A stretch of 64,000 nucleotides of DNA from Megachile rotundata (taxonomy: Eukaryota > Arthropoda > Insecta > Hymenoptera > Megachilidae), in the NCBI RefSeq assembly GCF_050947335.1, contig NW_027473328.1, forward strand, positions 372,001 through 436,000, read 5' to 3'. Shown here piece by piece: positions 46,275 through 63,255 of the stretch (position 1 is its first letter; each line of letters opens with the position of its first letter). The position numbers and the translations under genes were made by a program. The notes beneath the pieces are model-generated. The model did not search any database and was not told the DNA's origin. It worked only from the letters and a program-made list of their open reading frames with translations.

Positions 46275-48066
46275 ACAATCGCTATCATACAATCACAATC
46301 ATACAATCGCAATCATACAATCACATTCATACAATCACAATCATACAATCACAATCATACAAATACAATCATACAATCACAATCATACTATCGCAATCAT
46401 ACAATCACAATCGTACAATCACAATCATACAATCACAATCATTCAATCACAATCATGCAATCACAATCATACAATCACAATCATACATTCACAATCATAC
46501 AATCACAATCATACAATCACAATCATACAATCACAATCATACGATCACAATCATACGAAGACAATCATACAATTACTACTATACAATCACAATCATACAA
46601 TCACGATCATACTATCGCAATCATACAATCACAATCGTACAGTCACAATCATACAATCACAATCGTACAATCACAATCATACAATCGCAATCATTCAATC
46701 ACAATCCTGCAATCACAATCATACAATCACAATCATACAATCACAATCATACAATCACAATCATGCAATCACAATCATGCAATCACAATCGTACAATCGC
46801 AATCCAACAATCAGAACCATATGATCACAATCATACAATCACAATCATATAATCTCAATCATACACGCGCCATCTTACAATCACAATCATACAATCGCAA
46901 TCATACTATCGCAATCATACAATCACAATCATACAATCACAATCATACAATCACAATCATACAATCACAATCATACAATCACAATCATACAATCACAATC
47001 ATGCAATTACAATCATACGATCATAATCATACAATCACAATCATACAATCACAATCATACAATCACAATCATACAATCTCAATCATACAATCACAATCAT
47101 ACAATCACAATCATACAATCACAATCATACAATCACAATCATACAATCACAATCATACAATCACAATCATACAATCACAATCATACAATCACAACCATAC
47201 AATCACAATCATACTATCGCAATCATTCAATCACAATCGTACAATCACAATCATACAATCACAATCATTCAATCACAATCTTTCAATCACAATCATGCAA
47301 TCACAATCATACAATCACAATCATACAATCACAATCATACAATCACAATCATACATTCACAATCATACAATCACAATCATACAATCACAATCATACAATC
47401 ACAATAATACAATCACAATCATACAATCTCAATCATACAATCCCAATCATACAATCACAATCATACAATCACTATCATACAATCACAATCATACAATCGC
47501 AATCATACAATCACATTCATACAATCACAATCATACAATCACAATCATACAAATACAATCATACAATCACAATCATACTATCGCAATCATACAATCACAA
47601 TCGTACAATCAGAATCACACATTCACAATCATACAATCACAGTCATACATTCACAATCACACAATCACAATCATACAATCACAATCATACAATCACAATA
47701 ATACAATCAGAATCTTGCAATCTCAATCATACAATCACAATCATACAATCACAATCATACAATCACAATCATACTATCGCAATGATACAATCACAATCAT
47801 ACTATCGCAATGATACAATCACAATCATACAACCACAATCATACGAAGACAATCATACAATTACTACTATACCATCACAATCATACAGAAACAATCATAC
47901 AATCACAATCATACGATGACAATCCTACAATTACTACTATAAAATCACAATCACACAAAAACAATCATACAATCACAATCATACAATCACAATCATACAA
48001 TCACAATCATACATTCACAATCATATAATCACAATCATACAATCACAATCATACAATCACAATAAT
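46275..48066 (+). repeat. Segment P, copy e
   Basis: Matches copy c at 8,792 bp. Loss of 70 bp (5 monomers) near 47750 brings the offset to 8,722 bp. It keeps plain acaatcgcaatcat-acaatcacattcat near 47500 where copies b and c have the aatctt-aaaatc change. Confidence 0.82.
46765..46918 (+). repeat. Cassette C, copy 5
   Basis: Has acacgcgccatctt at 46863. Confidence 0.9.
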
Positions 48067-48584
48067 ACAATCACAATCATACAATCTCAATCATACAATC
48101 CCAATCATACAATCACAATCATACAATCACTATCATACAATCACAATCATACAACCACAATCATACAATCACAATCATACTATCACAATCATACAATCAC
48201 AATCATACAATCACAATCATACAAAAACAATCATACAATCAAAATCATACAATCACAATCATACAATCACAATCATGCAATCACAATCATACAATCACAA
48301 TCATATGATCACAATCAAACAATCACAATGATATAATCACAATCATACAATCACAATCATACAATCACAATCATACAATCACAATCATACGATCACAATC
48401 ATACGAAGACAATCATACAATTACTACTATACAATCACAATCATACAAAAACAATCATACAATCACAATCATACGATGACAATCATACAATTACTACTAT
48501 AAAATCACAATCATACAAAAACAATCATACAATCACAATCATACAGTCACAATCATACATTCACAATCATACAATCACAATCAT
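48067..48584 (+). repeat. Monomer array with one cassette A
   Basis: An acaatcactatcat to atgatcac-ataatcac order as at 41655. A cassette A follows near 48389, with the ttactactat-aaaatcac variant. Confidence 0.75.
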
Positions 48585-49634
48585 ACAATCACTATCATAC
48601 AATCACAATCATACAATCGCAATCATACAATCACATTCATACAATCACAATCATACAATCACAATCATACAAATACAATCATACAATCACAATCATACTA
48701 TCGCAATCATACAATCACAATCGTACAATCACAATCATACAATCACAATCATACAATCACAATCATTCAATCACAATCATGCAATCACAATCATACAATC
48801 ACAATCGTACATTCACAATCATACAATCACAATCATACAATCACAATCATACAATCACAATCATACGATCACAATCATACGAAGACAATCATACAATTAC
48901 TACTATACAATCACAATCATACAAAAACAATCATACAATCACAGTCATACAATCGCAATCATACAATCACAATCATACATTCACAATCATACAATCACAA
49001 TCATACAATCACCATCATACAATCACAATAATACAATCACAATCATACAATCTCAATCATACAATCACAATCATACAATCACAATCATACAATCACAATC
49101 ATACAATCACGATCATACTATCGCAATCATACAATCACAATCGTACAATCACAATCATACAATCACAATCGTACAATCACAATCATACAATCGCAATCAT
49201 TCAATCACAATCATGCAATCACAATCATACAATCACAATCATACAATCACAATCATACAATCACAATCATGCAATCACAATCATGCAATCACAATCGTAC
49301 AATCGCAATCCAACAATCAGAACCATATGATCACAATCATACAATCACAATCATATAATCTCAATCATACACGCGCCATCTTACAATCACAATCATACAA
49401 TCGCAATCATACTATCGCAATCATACAATCACAATCATACAATCACAATCATACAATCACAATCATACAATCACAATCATACAATCACAATCATACAATC
49501 ACAATCATACAATCACAATCATGCAATTACAATCATACGATCATAATCATACAATCACAATCATACATTCACAATCATACAATCACAATCATACAATCTC
49601 AATCATACAATCACAATCATACAATCACAATCAT
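48585..49634 (+). repeat. Segment P, copy f (truncated)
   Basis: Starts at acaatcactatcat, contains the 14-monomer insertion also seen in copy a (acaaaaac, acagtcat, acaatcaccatcat) and cassette C. It breaks off before the distal half of P. Confidence 0.78.
49271..49424 (+). repeat. Cassette C, copy 6
   Basis: Has acacgcgccatctt at 49369, the last in the window. Confidence 0.9.
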
Positions 49635-50236
49635 ACATTCACAATCATATAATCACAATCATACAATCACAATAATAAAATCACAATCATACAATCTCAA
49701 TCATACAATCCCAATCATACAATCACAATCATACAATCACTATCATACAATCACAATCATACAACCACAATCATACAATCACAATCATACAATCACAATC
49801 ATACAATCACAATCATACAATCACAATCATACAATCACAATCATACAATCACAATCATACAATCACAATCATACAATCACAATCATACAATCACAATCAT
49901 ACTATCGCAATCATTCAATCACAATCGTACAATCACAATCATACAATCACAATAATACAATCACAATCATACAATCTCAATCATACAATCCCAATCATAC
50001 AATCACAATCATACAATCACTATCATACAATCACAATCATACAATCGCAATCATACAATCACATTCATACAATCACAATCATACAATCACAATCATACAA
50101 ATACAATCATACAATCACAATCATACTATCGCAATCATACAATCACAATCATACAAATACAATCATACAATCACAATCATACTATCGCAATCATACAATC
50201 ACAATCATACAATCACAATCATACAATCACAATCAT
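49635..50236 (+). repeat. Monomer array
   Basis: Long near-consensus runs (about 49780-49890), then acaatccc, acaatcactatcat, acaatcacattcat and two acaaatac monomers about 56 bp apart near 50097 and 50153. Confidence 0.74.
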
Positions 50237-50334
50237 GCAATTACAATCATACGATCATAATCATACAAGAATAATCATACAATCACAATAATAGAACCAT
50301 AATTATACAACCACAATCAAACGATAACAATCAT
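50237..50334 (+). repeat. Cassette B, copy 15
   Basis: The acaatcaa form. Confidence 0.9.
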
Positions 50335-51216
50335 ACAATCACAATCATACAATCACAATCATACAATCACAACCATACAATCACAATCATACAATCACAA
50401 TCATACAATCACAATCATACCATCCCCATCATACAATCACAATCATACAATCACAATCATACAATCACAATCATACAATCACAATCATACGATCACAATC
50501 ATACGAAGACAATCATACAATTACTACTATACAATCACAATCATACAAAAGCAATCATACAATCACAATCATACGATGACAATCATACAATTACTACTAT
50601 ACAATCACAATCATACAAAAACAATCATACAATCACAATCATACATTCACAATCATACAATCACAATCATACAATCACAATCATACAATCACAATCATAC
50701 AATCACAATAATACAATCACAATCATACAATCTCAATCATACAACCGCAATCATAAAATCGCAATCATACAATCACAATCATACAAACACAATCACACAA
50801 TCACAATCATACTATCGCAATCATACAATCACAATCGTACAATCACAATCATACAATCACAATCATTCAATCACAATCATGCAATCACAATCATACAATC
50901 ACAATCATACACTCACAATCATACACTCACAATCATTCAATCACAATGATACAATCACAATCATACCATCACAATCATACGACCACAATCATACGAAGAC
51001 AATCATACAATTACTACTATACAATCACAATCATACGAAAACAATCATACAATCACAACCATACAATCACAATCATACAATCTCAATCATACAATCACAA
51101 TCATACATTCACAATCATACAATCACAATCATACAATCACAAGCATACGATCACAATCATACAATCACAATCATGCAATTACGATCATACAATCACAATC
51201 ATACAATCACAATCGT
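50335..51216 (+). repeat. Array with cassette A and an abbreviated H
   Basis: A cassette A near 50487 is followed by an H-like start at 50741 with the private monomer acaaccgc. H then skips both cassette A copies and goes straight to acaatcacaaccat near 51047. Confidence 0.77.
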
Positions 51217-51314
51217 GCAATTACAATCATACGATCATAATCATACAAGAATAATCATACAATCACAATAATAGAACCATAATTATACAACCACAATAAA
51301 ACGATAACAATCAT
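51217..51314 (+). repeat. Cassette B, copy 16
   Basis: The acaataaa form. The monomer before it ends cgt rather than cat. Confidence 0.9.
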
Positions 51315-53176
51315 ACAATCACAATCATACAATCACAATCATACCATACCCATCATACAATCACAATCATACAATCACAATCATACAATCACAATCATAC
51401 AATCACAATCATACGATCACAATCATACGAAGACAATCATACAATTACTACTATACAATCACGATCATACAAAAACAATCACACAAAAACAATCATACAA
51501 TCACAATCATACAATCACAATCATACATTCACAATCATACAATCACAATCATACAATCACAATCATACAATCACAATAATACAATCACAATCATACCATC
51601 TCAATCATACAATCCCAATCATACAATCACAATCATACAATCTCAATCATACAATCGCAATCATACAGTCACAATTATACAATCACAATCATACAATCAC
51701 AATCATACAAACACAATCATACAATGACAATCATACTATCGCAATCATACAATCACAATCATTCAATCACAATCATGCAATCACAATCATACAATCACAA
51801 TCATACAATCACAATCATACGATCACAATCATACGGAGACAATCATACAATTACTACTATACAATCACAATCACACAAAAACAATCATACAATCACAATC
51901 ATACGATGACAATCATACAATTACTACTATACAATCACAATCACACAAAAACAATCATACAATCACAATCATACAATCACAATCATACAATCACAATCAT
52001 ACAATCACAATCATACAATCACAATCATACAATCACAATCATACAATCACAATCATACAATCACAATCATACATTCACAATCATACAATCACAATCATAC
52101 AATCACAATCATACAACCACAATAATACAATCACAATCATACAATCTCAATCATACAGTCACAATCATACAATCACAATCATACGATGACAATCATACAA
52201 TTACTACTATACAATCACAATCATACAAAAACAAGCATAAAATCACAATCATACAATCACAATCATACAATCACAATCATACAATCACAATCATACATTC
52301 ACAATCATACAATCACAATCATACAGTCACAATCATACAACCACAATAATACAATCACAATCATACAATCTCAATCATACAATCACAATCATACAATCGC
52401 AATCATACAATCACAATCATACAATCACAATCATACAATCACAATCATACAATCACAATCATACAATCACAATCATACAATCACAATCATACTATCGCTA
52501 TGATACAATCACAATCATACAACCACAATCATACGAAGACAATCATACAATTACTACTATACAATCACGATCATACAAAAACAATCACACAAAAACAATC
52601 ATACAATCACAATCATACTATCACAATCATACATTCACAATCATACAATCACAATCATACAATCACAATCATACAATCACAATAATACAATCACAATCAT
52701 ACAATCTCAATCATACAATCCCAATCATACAATCACAATCATACAATCTCAATCATACAATCGCAATCATACAGTCACAATCATACAATCACAATCATAC
52801 AATCACAATCATACAAACACAATCATACAATCACAATCATACTATCGCAATCATACAATCACAATCGTACAATCACAATCATACAATCACAATCATTCAA
52901 TCACAATCACGCAATCACAATCATACAATCACAATCATACAATCACAATCATACAATCACAATCATACAATCACAATCATACAATCACAATCATACAATC
53001 CCAATAATACAATCACAATCATACAATCTCAATCATACAATCACAATCATACAATCACAATCATACAATCACAATCATACCATCCCAATCATACAATCAC
53101 AATCATACAATCACAATCATACAATCACAATCACACAATCGCAATCATACAATCACAAGCATACAATCACAATCAT
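51315..53176 (+). repeat. Diverse monomer array
   Basis: Cassette A fragments lie near 51411, 51820, 51903, 52185 and 52520. Characteristic changes are acaatcacgatcat with two acaaaaac monomers, acaaacac-acaatgac near 51710, and acaagcataaaatcac near 52231. An almost pure run lies at 51960-52070. No gene was seen. Confidence 0.72.
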
Positions 53177-53274
53177 GCAATTACAATCATACGATCATAA
53201 TCATACAAGAATAGTCATACAATCACAATAATAGAACCATAATTATACAACCATAATCAAACGATCACAATCAT
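53177..53274 (+). repeat. Cassette B, copy 17 (variant B2)
   Basis: A distinct form with acaagaatagtcat, acaaccataatcaa and acgatcac. It is shared only with copies 19 and 20. Confidence 0.9.
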
Positions 53275-53595
53275 ACAATCACAAACATACAATCACAATC
53301 ATACAATCACAATCATACCATCCCAATCATACAATCACAATCATGCAATCACAATCATACAATCACAATCATACAATCACAATCATACAATCACAATCAT
53401 ACAATCACAATCATACAATCACAATCATACAATCACAATCATACAATCACAATCATACAATCACAATCATACAATCACAATAATACAATCACAATCATAC
53501 AATCTCAATCATACAATCGCAATCATACAATCACAATTATACAATCACAATCATACAATCACAATCATACAAACACAATCATACAATGACAATCA
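53275..53595 (+). repeat. Near-consensus run
   Basis: Contains acaatcacaaacat, accatccc, gcaatcac, then about ten nearly perfect monomers and acaaacac-acaatgac. It recurs after the other two B2 cassettes. Confidence 0.78.
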
Positions 53596-54786
53596 TACTA
53601 TCGCAATCATACAATCACAATCATACAATCACAATCATACAATCACAATCATACAATCACAATCATACAATCACAATAATACAATCACAATCATGCAATC
53701 TCAATCATACAATCACAATCATACAATCACAATCACACAATCCCAATCATACTATCGCAATCATACAATCACAATCATACAATCACAATCATACAATCAC
53801 AATCATACAATCACAATCATACAATCACAATCATACTATCGCTATGATACAATCACAATCATACAACCACAATCATACGAAGACAATCATACAATTACTA
53901 CTATACAATCACGATCATACAAAAACAATCACACAAAAACAATCATACAATCACAATCATACAATCACAATCATACAATCACAATCATACATTCACAATC
54001 ATACAATCACAATCATACAATCACAATCATACAATCACAATAATACAATCACAATCATACAATCTCAATCATACAATCCCAATCATACAATCACAATCAT
54101 ACAATCACTATCATACAATCACAATCATACAACCACAATCATACAATCACAATCATACTATCACAATCATACAATCACAATCATACAATCACAATCATAC
54201 AAAAACAATCATACAATCAAAATCATACAATCACAATCATACAATCACAATCATGCAATCACAATCATACAATCACAATCATACAATCACAATCATACGA
54301 TCACAATCATACGAAGACAATCATACAATTACTACTATACAATCACAATCATACAAAAGCAATCATACAATCACAATCATACGATGACAATCATACAATT
54401 ACTACTATACAATCACAATCATACAAAAACAATCATACAATCACAATCATACAATCACAATCATACAATCACAATCATACAATCACAATCATACGATCAC
54501 AATCATACGAAGACAATCATACAATTACTACTATACAATCACAATCATACAAAAACAATCATACAATCACAATCATACGATGACAATCATACAATTACTA
54601 CTATACAATCACAATCATACAAAAACAACCATACAATCACAATCATACAATCTCAATCATACAATCACAATCATACATTCACAATCATACAATCACAATC
54701 ATACAATCACAAGCATACGATCACAATCATACAATCACAATCATGCAATTACGATCATACAATCACAATCATACAATCACAATCAT

Positions 54787-54884
54787 GCAATTACAATCAT
54801 ACGATCATAATCATACAAGAATAATCATACAATCACAATAATAGAACCATAATTATACAACCACAATAAAACGATAACAATCAT
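54787..54884 (+). repeat. Cassette B, copy 18
   Basis: The acaataaa form. Confidence 0.9.
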
Positions 54885-56214
54885 ACAATCACAATCATAC
54901 AATCACAATCATACAATCACAATCATACCATACCCATCATACAATCACAATCATACAATCACAATCATACAATCACAATCATACAATCACAATCATACGA
55001 TCACAATCATACGAAGACAATCATACAATTACTACTATACAATCACAATCATACAAAAGCAATCATACAATCACAATCATACGATGACAATCATACAATT
55101 ACTACTATACAATCACAATCATACAAAAACAATCATACAATCACAATCATACAATCACAATCGTACAATCACAATCATACATTCACAATCATACAATCAC
55201 AATCATACAATCACAATCATACAATCACAATAATACAATCACAATCATACAATCTCAATCATACAATCGCAATCATACAGTCACAATCATACAATCACAA
55301 TCATACAATCACAATCATACAAACACAATCATACAATCACAATCATACATTCACAATCATACAATCACAATCATACAATCACAATCATACAATCACAATA
55401 ATACAATCACAATCATACAATCTCAATCATACAATCCCAATCATACAATCACAATCATACAATCACTATCATACAATCACAATCATACAACCACAATCAT
55501 ACAATCACAATCATACTATCACAATCATACATTCACAATCATACAATCACAATCATACAAAAACAATCATACAATCAAAATCATACAATCACAATCATAC
55601 AATCACAATCATGCAATCACAATCATACCATCCCAATCATACAATCACAATCATACCATCACAATCATACAATCACAATCACACAATCGCAATCATACAA
55701 TCACAATCATACAATCACAACCATACAATCACAATCATACAATCACAATCATACTATCGCAATCATACAATCACAATCGTACAATCACAATCATACAATC
55801 ACAATCATTCAATCACAATCATGCAATCACAATCATACAATCACAATCGTACATTCACAATCATACAATCACAATCATACAATCACAATCATACAATCAC
55901 AATCATACGATCACAATCATACGAAGACAATCATACAATTACTACTATACAATCACAATCATACAAAAACAATCATACAATCACAGTCATACAATCGCAA
56001 TCATACAATCACAATCATACATTCACAATCATACAATCACAATCATACAATCACCATCATACAATCACAATCATACAATCACAATCATACAATCACAATC
56101 ATACAATCACAATCATACCACCCCAATCATACAATCACAATCATACAATCACAATCATACAATCACAATCACACAATCGCAATCATACAATCACAAGCAT
56201 ACAATCACAATCAT

Positions 56215-56312
56215 GCAATTACAATCATACGATCATAATCATACAAGAATAGTCATACAATCACAATAATAGAACCATAATTATACAACCATAATCAAAC
56301 GATCACAATCAT
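56215..56312 (+). repeat. Cassette B, copy 19 (variant B2)
   Basis: The B2 form, with the same near-consensus run after it as copy 17 (one monomer shorter). Confidence 0.9.
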
Positions 56313-57026
56313 ACAATCACAAACATACAATCACAATCATACAATCACAATCATACCATCCCAATCATACAATCACAATCATGCAATCACAATCATACAA
56401 TCACAATCATACAATCACAATCATACAATCACAATCATACAATCACAATCATACAATCACAATCATACAATCACAATCATACAATCACAATCATACAATC
56501 ACAATAATACAATCACAATCATACAATCTCAATCATACAATCGCAATCATACAATCACAATTATACAATCACAATCATACAATCACAATCATACAAACAC
56601 AATCATACAATGACAATCATACTATCGCAATCATACAATCACAATCATACAATCACAATCATACAATCACAATCATACAATCACAATCATACAATCACAA
56701 TAATACAATCACAATCATGCAATCTCAATCATACAATCACAATCATACAATCACAATCACACAATCCCAATCATACTATCGCAATCATACAATCACAATC
56801 ATACAATCACAATCATACAATCACAATCATACTATCGCTATGATACAATCACAATCATACAACCACAATCATACGAAGACAATCATACAATTACTACTAT
56901 ACAATCACGATCATACAAAAACAATCACACAAAAACAATCATACAATCACAATCATACAATCACAATCATACATTCACAATCATACAATCACAATCATAC
57001 AATCACAATCATACAATCACAATCAT

Positions 57027-58090
57027 ACAATCACAATCATACAATCACAATCATACAATCACAATCATACAATCACAATAATACAATCACAATCATACAA
57101 TCTCAATCATACAATCACAATCATACAATCACAATCATACAATCACAATCATACCATCCCAATCATACAATCACAATCATACAATCACAATCATACAATC
57201 ACAATCATACAATCACAATCATACAATCACAATCATACAACCACAATCATACAATCAGAATCATACAATCACAATCATACCATCCCAATCATACAATCAC
57301 AATCATACAATCACAATCATACAATCACAATCACACAATCGCAATCATACAATCACAATCATACAAAAACAATGATACAATCACAATCATGCAATCACAA
57401 TCATACAATCACAATCATACGATCACAATCATACGAAGACAATCATACAATTACTACTATACAATCACAATCATACAAAAACAATCATACAAACACAATC
57501 ATACGATGACAATCATACAATTACTACTATACAATCACAATCATACAAAAACAATCATACAATCACAATCACACATTCACAATCATACAATCACAGTCAT
57601 ACATTCACAATCATACAGTCACAATCATACAATCACAATCATACAATCACAATAATACAATCACAATCATGCAATCTCAATCATACAATCACAATCATAC
57701 AATCACAATCACACAATCCCAATCATACTATCGCAATCATACAATCACAATCATACAATCACAATCATACAATCACAATCATACTATCGCAATGATACAA
57801 TCACAATCATACAACCACAATCATACGAAGACAATCATACAATTACTACTATACAATCACAATCATACAAAAACAATCATACAATCACAATCATACGATG
57901 ACAATCCTACAATTACTACTATACAATCACAGTCACACAAAAACAATCATACAATCACAACCATACAATCACAATCATACAATCACAATCATACATTCAC
58001 AATCATACAATCACAATCATACAATCACAATCATACAATCACAATAATACAATCACAATCATACAATCTCAATCATACAATCCCAATCAT
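57027..58090 (+). repeat. Module M, copy 9
   Basis: A full module with actatcgc and ttactactat, of the copy 2 type, 35,112 bp from M copy 1. Confidence 0.85.
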
Positions 58091-58664
58091 ACAATCACAA
58101 TCATACAATCACTATCATACAATCACAATCATACAACCACAATCATACAATCACAATCATACTATCACAATCATACAATCACAATCATACAATCACAATC
58201 ATACAAAAACAATCATACAATCAAAATCATACAATCACAATCACACAATCACAATCATGCAATCACAATCATACCATCCCAATCATACAATCACAATCAT
58301 ACAATCACAATCATACAATCACAATCATACATTCACAATCATACAATCACAATCATACAAAAACAATCATACAATCACAATCATACGATGACAATCATAC
58401 AATTACTACTATACAATCACAATCATACAAAAACAATCATACAATCACAATCATACGATGACAATCCTACAATTACTACTATACAATCACAGTCACACAA
58501 AAACAATCATACAATCACAACCATACAATCACAATCATACAATCACAATCATACATTCACAATCATACAATCACAATCATACAATCACAATCATACAATC
58601 ACAATCATACAATCACAATCACACAATCGCAATCATACAATCACAAGCATACAATCACAATCAT

Positions 58665-58762
58665 GCAATTACAATCATACGATCATAATCATACAAGAAT
58701 AGTCATACAATCACAATAATAGAACCATAATTATACAACCATAATCAAACGATCACAATCAT
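58665..58762 (+). repeat. Cassette B, copy 20 (variant B2)
   Basis: The B2 form, 2,450 bp from copy 19. Confidence 0.9.
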
Positions 58763-60960
58763 ACAATCACAAACATACAATCACAATCATACAATCACAA
58801 TCATACCATCCCAATCATACAATCACAATCATGCAATCACAATCATACAATCACAATCATACAATCACAATCATACAATCACAATCATACAATCACAATC
58901 ATACAATCACAATCATACAATCACAATCATACAATCACAATCATACAATCACAATCATACAATCACAATAATACAATCACAATCATACAATCTCAATCAT
59001 ACAATCGCAATCATACAATCACAATTATACAATCACAATCATACAATCACAATCATACAAACACAATCATACAATGACAATCATACTATCGCAATCATAC
59101 AATCACAATCATACAATCACAATCATACAATCACAATCATACAATCACAATCATACAATCACAATAATACAATCACAATCATGCAATCTCAATCATACAA
59201 TCACAATCATACAATCACAATCACACAATCCCAATCATACTATCGCAATCATACAATCACAATCATACAATCACAATCATACAATCACAATCATACAATC
59301 ACAATCATACAATCACAATCATACTATCGCTATGATACAATCACAATCATACAACCACAATCATACGAAGACAATCATACAATTACTACTATACAATCAC
59401 GATCATACAAAAACAATCACACAAAAACAATCATACAATCACAATCATACAATCACAATCATACAATCACAATCATACAATCACAATCATACAATCACAA
59501 TAATACAATCACAATCATACAATCTCAATCATACAATCGCAATCATACAATCACAATTATACAATCACAATCATACAATCACAATCATACAAACACAATC
59601 ATACAATGACAATCATACTATCGCAATCATACAATCACAATCATACAATCACAATCATACAATCACAATCATACAATCACAATCATACAATCACAATAAT
59701 ACAATCACAATCATGCAATCTCAATCATACAATCACAATCATACAATCACAATCACACAATCCCAATCATACTATCGCAATCATACAATCACAATCATAC
59801 AATCACAATCATACAATCACAATCATACAATCACAATCATACAATCACAATAATACAATCACAATCATGCAATCTCAATCATACAATCACAATCATACAA
59901 TCACAATCACACAATCCCAATCATACTATCGCAATCATACAATCACAATCATACAATCACAATCATACAATCACAATCATACAATCACAATCATACAATC
60001 ACAATCATACTATCGCTATGATACAATCACAATCATACAACCACAATCATACGAAGACAATCATACAATTACTACTATACAATCACGATCATACAAAAAC
60101 AATCACACAAAAACAATCATACAATCACAATCATACAATCACAATCATACAATCACAATCATACATTCACAATCATACAATCACAATCATACAATCACAA
60201 TCATACAATCACAATAATACAATCTCAATCATACAATCTCAATCATACAATCCCAATCATACAATCACAATCATACAATCACTATCATACAATCACAATC
60301 ATACAACCACAATCATACAATCACAATCATACTATCACAATCATACAATCACAATCATACAATCACAATCATACAAAAACAATCATACAATCAAAATCAT
60401 ACAATCACAATCATACAATCACAATCATGCAATCACAATCATACAATCACAATCATACAATCACAATCATACGATCACAATCATACGAAGACAATCATAC
60501 AATTACTACTATACAATCACAATCATACAAAAGCAATCATACAATCACAATCATACGGTGACAATCATACAATTACTACTATACAATCACAATCATACAA
60601 AAACAATCATACAATCACAATCATACAATCACAATCATACAATCACAATCATACAATCACAATCATACGATCACAATCATACGAAGACAATCATACAATT
60701 ACTACTATACAATCACAATCATACAAAAACAATCATACAATCACAATCATACGATGACAATCATACAATTACTACTATACAATCACAATCATACAAAAAC
60801 AACCATACAATCACAATCATACAATCTCAATCATACAATCACAATCATACATTCACAATCATACAATCACAATCATACAATCACAAGCATACGATCACAA
60901 TCATACAATCACAATCATGCAATTACGATCATACAATCACAATCATACAATCACAATCAT

Positions 60961-61058
60961 GCAATTACAATCATACGATCATAATCATACAAGAATAATC
61001 ATACAATCACAATAATAGAACCATAATTATACAACCACAATAAAACGATAACAATCAT
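60961..61058 (+). repeat. Cassette B, copy 21
   Basis: The acaataaa form, 6,174 bp from copy 18. Confidence 0.9.
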
Positions 61059-62206
61059 ACAATCACAATCATACAATCACAATCATACAATCACAATCAT
61101 ACCATACCCATCATACAATCACAATCATACAATCACAATCATACAATCACAATCATACAATCACAATCATACGATCACAATCATACGAAGACAATCATAC
61201 AATTACTACTATACAATCACAATCATACAAAAGCAATCATACAATCACAATCATACGATGACAATCATACAATTACTACTATACAATCACAATCATACAA
61301 AAACAATCATACAATCACAATCATACAATCACAATCGTACAATCACAATCATACATTCACAATCATACAATCACAGTCATACAATCACAATCATACAATC
61401 ACAATAATACAATCACAATCATACAATCTCAATCATACAATCGCAATCATACAGTCACAATCATACAATCACAATCATACAATCACAATCATACAAACAC
61501 AATCATACAATCACAATCATACATTCACAATCATACAATCACAATCATACAATCACAATCATACAATCACAATAATACAATCACAATCATACAATCTCAA
61601 TCATACAATCCCAATCATACAATCACAATCATACAATCACTATCATACAATCACAATCATACAACCACAATCATACAATCACAATCATACTATCACAATC
61701 ATACATTCACAATCATACAATCACAATCATACAAAAACAATCATACAATCAAAATCATACAATCACAATCATACAATCACAATCATGCAATCACAATCAT
61801 ACCATCCCAATCATACAATCACAATCATACCATCACAATCATACAATCACAATCACACAATCGCAATCATACAATCACAATCATACAATCACAACCATAC
61901 AATCACAATCATACAATCACAATCATACTATCGCAATCATACAATCACAATCGTACAATCACAATCATACAATCACAATCATTCAATCACAATCATGCAA
62001 TCACAATCATACAATCACAATCGTACATTCACAATCATACAATCACAATCATACAATCACAATCATACAATCACAATCATACGATCACAATCATACGAAG
62101 ACAATCATACAATTACTACTATACAATCACAATCATACAAAAACAATCATACAATCACAGTCATACAATCGCAATCATACAATCACAATCATACATTCAC
62201 AATCAT

Positions 62207-63018
62207 ACCATCCCAATCATACAATCACAATCATACAATCACAATCATACAATCACAATCACACAATCGCAATCATACAATCACAATCATACAAAAACAA
62301 TGATACAATCACAATCATGCAATCACAATCATACAATCACAATCATACGATCACAATCATACGAAGACAATCATACAATTACTACTATACAATCACAATC
62401 ATACAAAAACAATCATACAAACACAATCATACGATGACAATCATACAATTACTACTATACAATCACAATCATACAAAAACAATCATACAATCACAATCAC
62501 ACATTCACAATCATACAATCACAGTCATACATTCACAATCATACAGTCACAATCATACAATCACAATCATACAATCACAATAATACAATCACAATCATGC
62601 AATCTCAATCATACAATCACAATCATACAATCACAATCACACAATCCCAATCATACTATCGCAATCATACAATCACAATCATACAATCACAATCATACAA
62701 TCACAATCATACTATCGCAATGATACAATCACAATCATACAACCACAATCATACGAAGACAATCATACAATTACTACTATACAATCACAATCATACAAAA
62801 ACAATCATACAATCACAATCATACGATGACAATCCTACAATTACTACTATACAATCACAGTCACACAAAAACAATCATACAATCACAACCATACAATCAC
62901 AATCATACAATCACAATCATACATTCACAATCATACAATCACAATCATACAATCACAATCATACAATCACAATAATACAATCACAATCATACAATCTCAA
63001 TCATACAATCCCAATCAT
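62207..63018 (+). repeat. Module M, partial copy 10
   Basis: Starts at the second accatccc of M, at the deletion joint of the 6,174-bp repeat, and runs to the end of M. Confidence 0.83.
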
Positions 63019-63255
63019 ACAATCACAATCATACAATCACTATCATACAATCACAATCATACAACCACAATCATACAATCACAATCATACTATCACAATC
63101 ATACAATCACAATCATACAATCACAATCATACAAAAACAATCATACAATCAAAATCATACAATCACAATCACACAATCACAATCATGCAATCACAATCAT
63201 ACCATCCCAATCATACAATCACAATCATACAATCACAATCATACAATCACAATCA

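Larger units (their letters stand above)
53596..59769 (+). repeat. 6,174-bp macro-repeat, copy 1
   Basis: A 441-monomer unit followed directly by a second copy from 59770. It contains an H-like block, cassette B copies 18-20 and a full module M. Confidence 0.82.
59770..63255 (+). repeat. 6,174-bp macro-repeat, copy 2 (deleted)
   Basis: 59770-62206 matches 53596-56032 at 6,174 bp. From 62207 the offset is 4,928 bp, so 1,246 bp (89 monomers), including a B2 cassette, are missing. Private changes are acggtgac near 60555, acagtcat near 61374 and acaatctc near 60221. Confidence 0.82.
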
